Of a DNA stretch of 64,000 nt, positions 26,141-35,372 are shown piece by piece. Every line of letters begins with the position of its first letter. The stretch's first letter is position 1. The translations under genes and the position numbers were made by a program. Source of the DNA: Myxococcales bacterium UBA1238 (GTDB lineage: Bacteria; Myxococcota_A; Bradymonadia; UBA7976; UBA1532); assembly GCA_002309015.1 (NCBI GenBank), contig DBWM01000011.1, positions 16,586 to 80,585 on the forward strand, read 5' to 3'. The notes under the pieces were generated by a model. That model worked only from the letters and a program-made list of their open reading frames with translations. It ran no database searches and was not told the origin of the DNA.

Positions 26141-27601
26141 TCAGTTCAATTTCAGTCTCTCGCACAGCGGAAGCAACTCCTCAATCTTTGCCACAATGCG
26201 CTTCTGCTCTGCAAGGGGCGGGAGAGGAATCAGAAATTCTGAGAGCTTACCAACTGAGAGAAAATTGAATGTAGTTTTGCCTGCTTTTTGGAGGATGGTT
26301 GCTTTTAATGTTTGAACAAACATGTAAATATAAAGAGGAAATATTACAGGCTTATATATTTCTTTTACGACAAGTGCATTGAATTGTTGATTAGTTGTAA
26401 GTGGTATTTTTGTATATGCGTATTCTCCAACTGAAGCAGTGCAGCATAGTAAGACTGTTTCAGGTGGTACGATTCTCTCTGTATTCTTTGATAATGCTTT
26501 ACGTGTAATAAATTTTTCTGTTTTTGATATAAATCTTCCCTGGCGATGCACATCGTCAATTGTAAACCACGGAATATCTCCATTCTCCCAAAATTCTGGA
26601 TTGCTTTTGAGTGGAGTAAATCCATTAATTATATTGAACACTTCTCCCAGCCGTACCCAAATCCACCCCTCCGGGATTTCGAATGGGATCTCCTCCTCGC
26701 TGATCTCTGGCAGTGCCTTTTCCTTCTTAATCTTCCCAGCCCGAATCAAGGCTTGTTTCTCGCGTTGAATCTCGCGATACAACTCCTCTGCGGTTCCTTC
26801 TTCAGCGCGTTGCTCGACAAGCTTCCCCTGAATCGCAAGTTGCAGAATGGATTTTTGCAAATCTCCCGGAAAACGCCTGTTGAATGCTTCAAGCCGAGTC
26901 CAGGCTTTTTCATAGCGATCGATCAGCGGCAGAATTTCCTCAATCTTCGCGACAATGCGTTTTTGCTCAGCAAGTGGGGGAAGAGGAATCAGAAAATGTT
27001 TGAGCTTTTCTGCTTTAATTCCTTTTGCGGTAGTTCCTGTGCAATTATCTGATAATTGTCCTTGAAATGAGGGAGAGAGTATAAAGTACATCAGCAAAGT
27101 GAGATCTATAGTGTTCTCCTCATATTGTTGAAATGTAATTATCCTTTGGCCACATGAGCTAATTTCTAAATCACATAGTGCAGCGTTTCCCATTGGAGCT
27201 TCGGTTGTAAAAAGTAGATCGCCCTTTTTGGTAATTCCTCTATTTTTTCTGCCCTCATATTCGGACAAAGAAATGTATTCCTTACGAGTGTAGTCCATAT
27301 ACCCATTCTTAATATTTGAAGCGGTAATAAGAAAAACTCCTTCAGATACTTTGGTAGGAGTTTTTCCTCTATAATCAATGAAGTTGACAATCTCATTTAG
27401 CCTCATCATCTTCCAAGAACTTGGAACCTCAAAATCCATTGAAGAATAATCTAATTCATGCTTACATGGGCCAAGTTTAGTAATATATGGCGTTAGCTTT
27501 AAGTGCAGCTCTTCTGCTGTCCCTTCTTCAGCGCGCTGTTCGACGAGTTTGCCCTGGATGGCGAGTTGGAGGATGCTGTTTTTCAAATCTTTGGGTGTCA
27601 T
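26141..27601 (-). CDS. hsdS: Type I restriction-modification specificity subunit
   Basis: 486 residues. Two target-recognition domains (about 45-205 and 300-455) are separated by conserved helical repeats. The block QGKLVEQRAEEGTAEEL occurs at residues 16-32 and again at 258-274, and IPLPPLAEQKRIVAKIEE occurs before the central helix and at the C-terminus. Each recognition domain reads half of the bipartite target site. The recognition domains are AT-rich and the conserved blocks are GC-rich. The ATG overlaps the stop of the Fic gene by four bases (ATGA). Confidence 0.92.
   Translation of the reverse strand: MTPKDLKNSILQLAIQGKLVEQRAEEGTAEELHLKLTPYITKLGPCKHELDYSSMDFEVPSSWKMMRLNEIVNFIDYRGKTPTKVSEGVFLITASNIKNGYMDYTRKEYISLSEYEGRKNRGITKKGDLLFTTEAPMGNAALCDLEISSCGQRIITFQQYEENTIDLTLLMYFILSPSFQGQLSDNCTGTTAKGIKAEKLKHFLIPLPPLAEQKRIVAKIEEILPLIDRYEKAWTRLEAFNRRFPGDLQKSILQLAIQGKLVEQRAEEGTAEELYREIQREKQALIRAGKIKKEKALPEISEEEIPFEIPEGWIWVRLGEVFNIINGFTPLKSNPEFWENGDIPWFTIDDVHRQGRFISKTEKFITRKALSKNTERIVPPETVLLCCTASVGEYAYTKIPLTTNQQFNALVVKEIYKPVIFPLYIYMFVQTLKATILQKAGKTTFNFLSVGKLSEFLIPLPPLAEQKRIVAKIEELLPLCERLKLN
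26780..26851. repeat. Direct repeat in hsdS, central copy
   Basis: It encodes the SILQLAIQGKLVEQRAEEG block. It pairs with 27506-27577 at the start of the same gene in direct orientation. Recombination between the two would delete the first recognition domain. Confidence 0.7.
27506..27577. repeat. Direct repeat in hsdS, N-terminal copy
   Basis: It encodes the same peptide block as 26780-26851, with several synonymous differences. Confidence 0.7.
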
Positions 27602-28236
27602 CGCGGTTGTTCGGGGGAAGAGAAGGCATCCTGGACGATGCGTTCGAGGTAGCCTTTTTTGGAGAGATCGCCGAGATCGTGAAAGACGGCGTTGTAGGCG
27701 ACGAGGGCGGCGCGCATGTAGACGCTGTTTTCTTCAAAGATTTCGCGGCGAATGGCGAGCTGCTGATCTTCTGCAAACTGGCAGCAAAAGGTGATGACCG
27801 TGCGGGTATTGCCTTCGCGAAAGGGATGGATCTTCCATAACGAAGCCATGTCGAAGCAAAAATGCTGTGCAAATTCGGTGGGTTGCATTTGATGCCAGGA
27901 TCTTTGGGTCATCTGTTGAAGGCAGGAGGTGACCTGCTCTGTGATCGTGTTGTGATCGGCATATTCGACCGAAAGACCGCCCAGGACGGGTTCTTCTTTT
28001 TCGATGTTGATGCGGCGGAATTCCCCGGCCCAGTCGTAGAGATCCTGAAAGAGATAGCGGTGCAGGCGTTTTAAGTGAGAGAGGTCATAACAGCCCGTCA
28101 AGGGATTTTCGGTCAGTTCCCGCAGGCGCAGAGAGGTGTAATCGGCTTCGATTTTGCGAATGAAATCAGGATCTTTGATGGATAATCGGTTCTTTAGAGT
28201 TCGTGTGTTGGGGTATACATAAGGATCCTGCATCAC
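27598..28236 (-). CDS. Fic-domain protein (toxin-like AMP-transferase)
   Basis: 212 residues. The Fic motif reads HPFREGNTRTVITF. The catalytic His, acidic Glu, Gly-Asn and first Arg are present; the second Arg of the classic HxFx(D/E)GNxRxxR motif is Ile here, a variant seen in some Fic subgroups. The N-terminal helices (YDLSHLKRLHRYLFQDLYDW, AGEFRRINI) match the VbhT/doc-like class. Such enzymes typically AMPylate target proteins. Its ATG overlaps the stop of the antitoxin-like gene by four bases, and its stop overlaps hsdS by four bases. Confidence 0.88.
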   Translation of the reverse strand: MMQDPYVYPNTRTLKNRLSIKDPDFIRKIEADYTSLRLRELTENPLTGCYDLSHLKRLHRYLFQDLYDWAGEFRRINIEKEEPVLGGLSVEYADHNTITEQVTSCLQQMTQRSWHQMQPTEFAQHFCFDMASLWKIHPFREGNTRTVITFCCQFAEDQQLAIRREIFEENSVYMRAALVAYNAVFHDLGDLSKKGYLERIVQDAFSSPEQPR

Positions 28237-28436
28237 TGTGGGACCTTCATTTTGTATTTCTTATCCAATAAAGCTTTGATGTCGCTGGTGGTGAGCTTGC
28301 CGTCGATTTCCAGTTGGACGTAGCGTTTGAATTCATCGGAGGGCTCCAATCCATCGATGCGGATCATACCGAGGGCGTATTTCCATGCGCGTTCTTTGCC
28401 CGCGCGGTCGATGGGGTTGGATATGTAGTCGTTCAT
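28233..28436 (-). CDS. VbhA-like antitoxin of the Fic protein
   Basis: 67 residues. The pattern ALGMIRIDGLEPSDEF followed by EIDGKLTTSDI matches the antitoxin-VbhA family (in VbhA: ALASQRLEGLEP...GELETSD, from memory). The inhibitory (S/T)xxxE(G/N) motif appears as MIRIDG: Ser to Met and Glu to Asp. AGGAG precedes the ATG. Located immediately before fic with a four-base overlap, as in class I Fic pairs. Confidence 0.8.
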   Translation of the reverse strand: MNDYISNPIDRAGKERAWKYALGMIRIDGLEPSDEFKRYVQLEIDGKLTTSDIKALLDKKYKMKVPQ

Positions 28437-28524
28437 GCATGCTCCTCAAAAAGCCGATCAAAGCCCGCAGAATGCCACAAAAAAGGCCAAAAATCCAGCA
28501 AGAAGGGCGAGTTGCAGCTGGGGT

Positions 28525-29553
28525 TTATTCCCTGGAATGCGAAGGTTTTTGGGCAGTGAATGCCTTTAGAGCTTTGTCAAAATCCGATTCGATGGGTTGG
28601 GTGCGGTTGAAAATATCGTATTCGCGGGCGGCTTTCTCCTGGGCGGATTTTTGAGAGACGCGACCGTTGTCTTTTAAAATCTGATATTGTCTAAACTCCA
28701 AAAAGGCGTTCACGCTCTGTTCAAGTTCAGCCATGGTAAAGGTATTCTCGCGTTCAATCAGATCTTCGATATAATCAAAATAGCCTGTGACGGCGCGCTC
28801 AAGCTGGCGGATTTGGCTTTCGTTGAGATAGTTCTTTGCGATCATCACATTGGATTTCAAAATTCGGCCATCGGGCGCATTTTTCCATGTGGTGAGCCCC
28901 ATGTGTTCTTTGGTGTGATCGGCGTTTTGATAGACGATTTCGGCGGCGGTATGTTGGGTGATGGCATAGTGAAATTTGTTTTGAATGGTGGCGTAAAAAT
29001 GGCTGGCGAGTTCGGAATCCCGTGTATAGTCGATGCTGCATTCGGCAAAAATGTCGGTGATTTGCTGCCAGATGCGCCGTTCACTGGCGCGGATAGAGCG
29101 GACGCGCTCGAGGAGTTCCCGGAAGTAATCTTTACCAAAAGCCGTCTTGCCCTGCTTTAAACGGTCGTCATCGAGGACAAATCCTTTTTTGATAAAGTCT
29201 TTGAGGATGCCGGTGGCCCAAATTCGAAACTGGGTGGCTTTTTTGGAATTGACGCGGTAGCCCACAGAAATGATCGCGTCGAGGTTATAAAACTCCGCGT
29301 TTCTTTTGACTTTTCGCGTGCCTTCGTTTTGAACAGTTTCCATTTTGGAAACAGTTGCGTCGCGGCAGAGCTCTCCTTCGTCGTAGATATTGGCCAGATG
29401 TTTGGAAATCGCCGGCACCTGAACCCCAAAAAGCTCCGCCATCGCTTTTTGAGTCAGCCAGACGGTTTCATCCCGGATGTAAGCGCTGATGCTGACTGCG
29501 CCATCTTCTGAGCGATAAAGCATCAGATTCATTTGCTTTTCAAAATTGCTCAT
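28525..29553 (-). CDS. RhuM-family protein
   Basis: 342 residues. Matches the RhuM (virulence) family: a Bro-N-like N-terminus with VWLTQKAMAELFGVQ and ISKHLANIYDEGEL, then FYNLDAIISVGYRVNSKKATQFRIWA. Proteins of this family are often found inside type I restriction operons; their role is not settled. It starts 13 bases after hsdM with GAGG upstream, and 88 bases separate it from the antitoxin gene. Confidence 0.85.
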   Translation of the reverse strand: MSNFEKQMNLMLYRSEDGAVSISAYIRDETVWLTQKAMAELFGVQVPAISKHLANIYDEGELCRDATVSKMETVQNEGTRKVKRNAEFYNLDAIISVGYRVNSKKATQFRIWATGILKDFIKKGFVLDDDRLKQGKTAFGKDYFRELLERVRSIRASERRIWQQITDIFAECSIDYTRDSELASHFYATIQNKFHYAITQHTAAEIVYQNADHTKEHMGLTTWKNAPDGRILKSNVMIAKNYLNESQIRQLERAVTGYFDYIEDLIERENTFTMAELEQSVNAFLEFRQYQILKDNGRVSQKSAQEKAAREYDIFNRTQPIESDFDKALKAFTAQKPSHSRE

Positions 29554-29566
29554 CGGTCCTCTTCCA

Positions 29567-31072
29567 TCATCCTTCGCGTCCCCCGAGTTTCCCTAGGATT
29601 TCGTCCAAAACGCGGTCGATTTCGGCGTTGAGGGAGGCGCGTTCTTCCTGGTAGCGCTGAATGAGGTCCATCGGCGCCAGAATTTCTTCTTCTTCGTGAG
29701 GGAAGCCGCATTGATCGAGGTTGTACCCCAAATCTCCGGAGAGCTCGGCGGCGGTGTAGCGTTTGGCTTTGGGGAAGCCGTCGAGCGAGATCTCTTCGCG
29801 GCGGTGCCACCATTCGATGACAGGGGCAAAATGCTCGGGCTTCATCGGCTTTGTTTTTGAGAAATGCTTATAGCCTTCGGGCATATCGAGGCGATAGAAC
29901 CAGGTGTTTTGGGTGGGGCCGGTGCGGTCAAAGAACAAGATGTTGGTCGTGATCGAGGTATAGGGCGAAAAGACGCTGCCGGGCAGGCGGATGATCGTAT
30001 GAAGGTTAAATTCAGAGAGGAGTTTTTTCTTGAGATTGATCTTGGCGTTGTCTGTCCCAAAGAGAAAGCCGTCAGGCAAAATGACAGCGGCGCGGCCGTT
30101 CGGTTTTAAGCGATACATGATGACGGCCATGAAGAGATCGGCGGTTTCAGAGCTTGCGAGATCAGAGGGGAAATGATTTTTGACGTCTGATTTTTCGCTG
30201 CCACCGTAGGGTGGATTCATCAAAATGACATCGAACTGATCGCGCTCGTTGTAATCGAGGACGTCAGAGAGCAGGCTGTTTTGATGGAAAATCTGCGGGT
30301 GATCGACGTCGTGCAGGAGCATGTTGGTGATGCAAAGCATGTATGGGAATTGCTTCTTTTCGAAGCCATAAATCGAGCAGCCAAAGGCTTCGCGGTCTTT
30401 TGCGGTTTTGAGCGAAGGTTCGAGGGCTTTTAGCCAGCTCGTCAAAAAGCCGCCGGTGCCGCAGGCAAAATCGGCCATCTTTTCGCCCACTTTGGGTTCG
30501 ATCATCTTCGCCATAAAATCGGTGACTGCGCGCGGTGTATAGAATTCCCCCGATGATCCGGCGCTTTGGAGCTCCTTTAAGATCGTCTCATAGATTTCAC
30601 CGAATGCATGGCTCTCCTCTGTGTCATTTAAGTCGAGTTCGTCAATGATATTCAGGAGTTGGCGCATGAGTACGCCATCTTTCATGTAGTTGTTGGCGTC
30701 TGCAAACACGCTTTTCACGATCGCTTTTTGAATGGGCGTCTCGCGATCGACGGGCAGATTTTTTAAGGTCGGAAACAGGTGGTTGTTGACGAACTCTAAG
30801 AGCGCTTCTCCGGTTTTGGCCTTGCCGTCGCTGTTCTGAGCCCAGTTTTTCCATTGGCATTCTTCGGGGATGATCGATTGATAAGAATTTTGATAAGAAA
30901 AGAGATCATCCCCGCTCAGATCAGCCATCATCCAGTTTTGCTCCTGGCTATCGTAGACCTTTAAAAAGAGCATCCAGGCGATCTGTTCGATGCGTTGCGC
31001 GTCTCCGTTGATGCCGGCGTCGTTGCGCATGACGTCGCGGACGCGCTTTACAAAAGAACCTAACTGACTCAT
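29567..31072 (-). CDS. hsdM: Type I restriction-modification DNA N6-adenine methyltransferase
   Basis: 501 residues. SAM motif DFACGTGGFLTSW and catalytic NPPYGGSEK are both present, with the N-terminal helical HsdM domain (LGSFVKRVRDVMRNDAG). It methylates the target recognised by HsdS and forms M2S1 complexes. Its ATG overlaps the hsdR stop by four bases. The C-terminal helix (ERASLNAEIDRVLDEIL) packs against HsdS in related enzymes. Confidence 0.95.
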   Translation of the reverse strand: MSQLGSFVKRVRDVMRNDAGINGDAQRIEQIAWMLFLKVYDSQEQNWMMADLSGDDLFSYQNSYQSIIPEECQWKNWAQNSDGKAKTGEALLEFVNNHLFPTLKNLPVDRETPIQKAIVKSVFADANNYMKDGVLMRQLLNIIDELDLNDTEESHAFGEIYETILKELQSAGSSGEFYTPRAVTDFMAKMIEPKVGEKMADFACGTGGFLTSWLKALEPSLKTAKDREAFGCSIYGFEKKQFPYMLCITNMLLHDVDHPQIFHQNSLLSDVLDYNERDQFDVILMNPPYGGSEKSDVKNHFPSDLASSETADLFMAVIMYRLKPNGRAAVILPDGFLFGTDNAKINLKKKLLSEFNLHTIIRLPGSVFSPYTSITTNILFFDRTGPTQNTWFYRLDMPEGYKHFSKTKPMKPEHFAPVIEWWHRREEISLDGFPKAKRYTAAELSGDLGYNLDQCGFPHEEEEILAPMDLIQRYQEERASLNAEIDRVLDEILGKLGGREG

Positions 31073-33399
31073 TCAAACACCTCGTCGTAGAGAGCCGCTT
31101 CGAGCTCTGAAATCGCCTGTTTATATCCCGCAGGGCCGTTAAAATAGCCCGCAATTTTGGCGGGTTTACCATATTTTTGAAACTCTGGAAGCTGAAGCAC
31201 CTTGCCCGAGCGCAATTCGCCTGCGCCGTGATCGGCATATTGATCGAGCAGGAGTTCCAGAATGCTGCGGGCTTCGCCTTTGTATTTGTTTAAAAAATCG
31301 CGCTTTTTCACATGATTTGCGCGCTCTTTGCGCGTGAGCGGCTTTTGGTCGTAGGCGATGTGACAAACAAAGTCGAAGTCATCCACATCTTCAAGCTGCT
31401 GGTCTCTTTTTAACTGATCCAGATCGATGCCCTGAAGCCTGAGCATTTCCTTGATGCGACCGGAGTTCGGCGATTTACGCCATTCGCGGATAAAGGCACT
31501 GAGAGAGGCATAATGCCCAAGCAGGCTCGCTTTGGTGTAATCGACGATGTCTTCCTGACGAAGGAGCTTGCCCTCTGTGTCATAAACCGAGACCACACGG
31601 TGGATCACGTAAACCCTGCAGCCGTCTGCGGTCACATAGGGCTTGTAGCGGGGCTCTTTTTCCTCTTCATCGCCGGCATCGTTTTCATCGGACTCCGTTT
31701 CAGACGCTTGCTTTTCTTTCACTTCAAACTGATCGTCGATTTCGATCGGTCCATCCCATTCAGGATCCACAAAAAGCCGCGTGACGCCTCGAAAATCCAT
31801 CACGGTAAACGAAAGCTTGCCGTCAGCTTCCCGAATCCGCGTCCCGCGCCCGATGATCTGTTTAAACTCGGTCATCGAATTCAGGCATTCATCGAGGACG
31901 ATCAGCCTGGTCATCTTGCAATCGGCCCCGGTCGAAAGGAGCTTTGAGGTTGTGACGATGACGGGATATTTCGCGGCGACCGAAATGAAATAGTCGAGTT
32001 TGCCCTTGCCATATTCGTCGCTGCCGGTGATGCGCACCACATAATCCTCGTGCTTGTGCATCATGTCTTCGTTGCATCGGGCGAGCGCATCTCGCATGCG
32101 GAGGGCTGCTTCCTCGGTGGGGCAAAAGACGATCGTCTTCGCCATGCGGTCGGTCTGCTTCAAAAAATCGGTGATCTTCTGCGCAACTTCGCGCGTGCGA
32201 TCCTCGAGGACGATGTTGTAGTCGTAATCGCTGTTGTTATAGATGCGGTCTTCGATTTCGTGCCCGTTGGCGTCGAGTTGTCCCTTGGTGGGCCGCCATT
32301 CGTCGCCGACGTTGGTTTTAAAGCTGATCACCTTAAAGGGCGCCAAAAAGCCGTCATCGATGCCGTTGTTGAGGCTGTAGCTGTAGATGGGCTCCCCAAA
32401 ATAGTTGATGTTTGAAGTGTATCTGGTCTCCTTGGGCGTCGCGGTCATGCCGATTTGAGTCGCACCCGAAAAATATTCGAGGATTTGGCGCCAGGTGCTG
32501 TCCTCTTTGGCCGATCCGCGATGGCATTCGTCGACGATGATGAGGTCAAAGAAGTCGGGTCTGAAATATTTCTTGTAATGCTCCTCGCCGGATTCGCCCA
32601 TGAGCTGCTGATAGAGCGCAAAATAGACCTGGTACGAAGTGAGTTCGGAACGCTTATCCTTTTGAAAATTGATTTTGTGGATGACCTTTTCGAGCGGCGC
32701 AAAATCCTGCTGGATCGACTGATCGACCAGAATATTCCGATCGGCTAAGTATAGGATTTTCTGTTTGATTTCGCTTTTGAGCAGGCGATAGACGATTTGA
32801 AACGCCGTATAGGTTTTGCCGGTCCCCGTCGCCATCACCAAAAGCAAACGCTGCTGTCCCCGCGCGATCGCATCTACGGTGCGGTTGATCGCGATGCGCT
32901 GATAATAACGCGGGGGATATGTGCTTTGGCTGCTGTAGTAGGGCTGCGCGCGAAGCTTCTGCTGCAATTCCGTGGGATTCTCTGCAGAGTTGATGCGCCC
33001 CTGGAGCTCTTCGGGTGTTGGAAACTGATCGAGCGGAATCTCGCGCTCCTTGCCGGTCAAAAAGTCATGTTCCACAAAGCATTCGCCGTTCGAGCTGTAA
33101 GCAAAGTACAGATCGAGCATTTTCGCGTAAGCGATCGCCTGCTGCAGGCCCTCTGAGGGAGCATACCGGTTGGATTTGGCTTCAACCACCGCCACAGAAT
33201 AGTTCGGACGCAAAAAGAGTAAGTAATCCGCGCGCTTAGGCGCCGATCGGCTCGCCAGGTTGCCCCGCAGATTCACCTTTCCGTCGGTCAGCCGCGCCTC
33301 CATTTGGATTTGAAGACGCGGATCCCACGATCGCTCGATTGCGGGCGTAATATAAAGCCGTTTGATGTCTTCTTCGCTGTGCAGGCTCAAATCACTCAT
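31069..33399 (-). CDS. hsdR: Type I restriction enzyme R subunit
   Basis: 776 residues from the ATG at 33399, chosen for its GGAG site; the frame is open 18 codons further upstream. The N-terminal nuclease domain has ADYLLFLRPNYSVAVVEAKSN (PD-(E/D)xK type). The SF2 helicase motor follows: MATGTGKTYTAFQ (Walker A), IIVDECHRGSA (DEAD-like box), GMTATPKETR (motif III), QIIGRGTRIREADGK (motif VI). An acidic linker (ETESDENDAGDEEEKE) precedes the C-terminal HsdM/S-binding region. First gene of the minus-strand island, divergent from the response regulator gene. Confidence 0.95.
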   Translation of the reverse strand: MSDLSLHSEEDIKRLYITPAIERSWDPRLQIQMEARLTDGKVNLRGNLASRSAPKRADYLLFLRPNYSVAVVEAKSNRYAPSEGLQQAIAYAKMLDLYFAYSSNGECFVEHDFLTGKEREIPLDQFPTPEELQGRINSAENPTELQQKLRAQPYYSSQSTYPPRYYQRIAINRTVDAIARGQQRLLLVMATGTGKTYTAFQIVYRLLKSEIKQKILYLADRNILVDQSIQQDFAPLEKVIHKINFQKDKRSELTSYQVYFALYQQLMGESGEEHYKKYFRPDFFDLIIVDECHRGSAKEDSTWRQILEYFSGATQIGMTATPKETRYTSNINYFGEPIYSYSLNNGIDDGFLAPFKVISFKTNVGDEWRPTKGQLDANGHEIEDRIYNNSDYDYNIVLEDRTREVAQKITDFLKQTDRMAKTIVFCPTEEAALRMRDALARCNEDMMHKHEDYVVRITGSDEYGKGKLDYFISVAAKYPVIVTTSKLLSTGADCKMTRLIVLDECLNSMTEFKQIIGRGTRIREADGKLSFTVMDFRGVTRLFVDPEWDGPIEIDDQFEVKEKQASETESDENDAGDEEEKEPRYKPYVTADGCRVYVIHRVVSVYDTEGKLLRQEDIVDYTKASLLGHYASLSAFIREWRKSPNSGRIKEMLRLQGIDLDQLKRDQQLEDVDDFDFVCHIAYDQKPLTRKERANHVKKRDFLNKYKGEARSILELLLDQYADHGAGELRSGKVLQLPEFQKYGKPAKIAGYFNGPAGYKQAISELEAALYDEVFE

Positions 33400-33543
33400 C
33401 AAAAGCGCCTCTCCGGATGCCTGAATCGAGCATGCCCGATTCAAAGGGGGCAATCAAGAAGGGGTGTTTCCAATCCCCCAGCCGTCACCTCACTCCATCT
33501 CGAACCTCTTGCCAAAGCTCTCAGATCCGTTTACTGCATAGCT

Positions 33544-34218
33544 ATGACGAGGATTTTGCTGATCGACGACGAGCCGGCCATCACTGAAAGTCTTGAATAT
33601 GCGCTGTTGCGCGAGGGCTTTGAGGCGCAGTCTGTGGCCAATCTGGCGGAAGCGGATCTTGCGCTCTCGAACCATCATTTTGATTTGGCAATTCTGGACT
33701 TAGGGCTTCCCGACGGTTACGGTCTGGATTGGCTTGGGCGGCTGCGTCAGACGTCCAATGTGCCGGTGATCATCCTTTCGAGTCACGACGATGCGCGCGA
33801 GCATGTGGCGGGCCTTGAGATGGGGGCCGACGACTACGTGGACAAGCCTTTTTCGCTGCGCGAGATGGTGGCGAGGGTGCGCGCGGTGCTGCGCCGTGTG
33901 GGAGAGCCGCCGGTTTCAAATGAGTCTCAGCTTCGGATCGATCATGATGCGCGCCAGGCGTTTGCGGGATCGCAGTTGTTGCATCTGTCGCGCACGGAGT
34001 TCGATTTGCTGGCGACGTTGTGGTCTCATGCGGGCCATGTGCTCGATCGCGAATCGCTGTTGTCGCTGGTTTGGGGCCCCGACATCGCGGTGACCGAGCG
34101 GACCATCGACGTGCATGTGAAGTCGCTGCGCAAAAAACTGGCGGCGGCGGGCATGAAGGGCGACGTGATCGAGACCGTGCGCGGCGTGGGCTATCGATGC
34201 ATGCGAGGCGCTGATTGA
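33544..34218 (+). CDS. OmpR-family response regulator (CreB-like)
   Basis: 224 residues; the start at 33544 (MTRILLIDDEP) is the family start. The receiver has DD at 8-9, phosphoacceptor Asp52 (AILDLGLPDG) and Lys101 (DKPF). The C-terminal winged helix has LSRTEFDLL, TERTIDVHVKSLRKKL and VRGVGYR. It overlaps the sensor kinase start by four bases (ATTGA), typical of a two-component pair. The arrangement and sequence resemble CreB. Confidence 0.9.
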   Translation: MTRILLIDDEPAITESLEYALLREGFEAQSVANLAEADLALSNHHFDLAILDLGLPDGYGLDWLGRLRQTSNVPVIILSSHDDAREHVAGLEMGADDYVDKPFSLREMVARVRAVLRRVGEPPVSNESQLRIDHDARQAFAGSQLLHLSRTEFDLLATLWSHAGHVLDRESLLSLVWGPDIAVTERTIDVHVKSLRKKLAAAGMKGDVIETVRGVGYRCMRGAD

Positions 34219-35354
34219 CTGAAGATTTTGTGGTCGCATCGGGCGAGGCCGTCCTGCTTTTGGGCGGTCTGCTGGTCGTTTTCGTACTCTTATGGATCGC
34301 GAGCCGTCTCTGTTATGCGGTGCGCCACGGCTTTTCAATCCGTTTTCTGCTGTTTCTGGCGATCCTGGGCACGACCCTGCTGACCACCGGCCTGATGGGC
34401 ATGTGGGCGGTCAATCGCGTGCAGGCTTTGGGGCTCGAACATCGGAATGCGTTCGTCGATCTGGTGCGCGGATTCGGTCCTAAGTCTGCGTTTTTGTTCT
34501 GTATTCTGCTGGTCTCCGCGTTGGCGGCCGCCTTGCTTCTGGGGCGCAGTCTGGCCCGTCCCATCGAGAGTCTCGCGCATTCTGCAGAGGAGATCGCTGC
34601 CGGAAAACGTCACGCCGTCCTGCCGCCTCCCGTCGGTCGCGAGGTTCGCCGCCTGACCCAGGCGTTTGAATCGATGCGCCGCTCCCTCGAGGATCGCCAT
34701 CAAATCGAGCAGTTTGTTGCAGATTTATCTCACGAGCTCAAGAATCCGGTTTCGGCCATCCGCGCTTCGACCGAGGCCCTGATGGAGGGCGCCGCGAGCG
34801 AACCCCAGATGCGGGAACGCTTTTTGTCGCGGATCGACGAGGCTTCTGCGCGTCTGGAGCTGCTGTTGCAGGATTTGCTGGCGCTGGCGCGTCTGGAGGC
34901 GCGGGGGATAGAGCCTGACGGCGAGATGGTGCAGCTGGATGAACTGGCGCGCGATGCGATCAAAAACTGTTCCGCAACGATTGAATCAAAAAGGATTGAT
35001 TTTAAAGAAGATTTTGAGCACGTGCGGATCCGTGGTGATGCGCGCTGGCTGCGGCGGGCCATCGACAATTTGCTCTCCAATGCCCTGCGTTACAGTCCCG
35101 AGGGGGGGAGGATCGATTGCCGCTTGTCTCTGGATCGCGAGGAGGCGGTTTTTCGGATTCAGGATCAGGGACCTGGCGTGCATCCGGCGTTAAAGCCAAA
35201 GATTTTTGAGCGCTTTGTGACCGATCGCGCCCATGCGGGGGGAACGGGGCTGGGGCTTGCGATCGTGCGTAGCGTAGCCGAGCATCACGGCGGATCGGCG
35301 AGGCTCATCGATCAGGAAAAGGGCGCCTGCTTTGAGATGCGTTTGCGCGCATAA
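34215..35354 (+). CDS. Sensor histidine kinase (CreC-like)
   Basis: 379 residues starting with TTG at 34215. Two N-terminal membrane helices flank a short extracytoplasmic loop; a third helix at about 92-110 leads into a HAMP domain (ARPIESLAHSAEEIAAG). The phosphoacceptor is His173 in VADLSHELKNPVSAIRAS. ATPase motifs are NLLSNALRYSPEGG (N box), IQDQGPGV (G1), and GGTGLGLAIVRSV (G2). Partner of the response regulator. The signal is unknown. Confidence 0.9.
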   Translation: MTEDFVVASGEAVLLLGGLLVVFVLLWIASRLCYAVRHGFSIRFLLFLAILGTTLLTTGLMGMWAVNRVQALGLEHRNAFVDLVRGFGPKSAFLFCILLVSALAAALLLGRSLARPIESLAHSAEEIAAGKRHAVLPPPVGREVRRLTQAFESMRRSLEDRHQIEQFVADLSHELKNPVSAIRASTEALMEGAASEPQMRERFLSRIDEASARLELLLQDLLALARLEARGIEPDGEMVQLDELARDAIKNCSATIESKRIDFKEDFEHVRIRGDARWLRRAIDNLLSNALRYSPEGGRIDCRLSLDREEAVFRIQDQGPGVHPALKPKIFERFVTDRAHAGGTGLGLAIVRSVAEHHGGSARLIDQEKGACFEMRLRA

Positions 35355-35372
35355 CCTGCTGATTTCAAAGAA

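Noticed and set aside
22633..33399. Defence island as a prophage or transposon
   Set aside because: No integrase, transposase, attachment-site repeats or structural phage genes are visible around the island.
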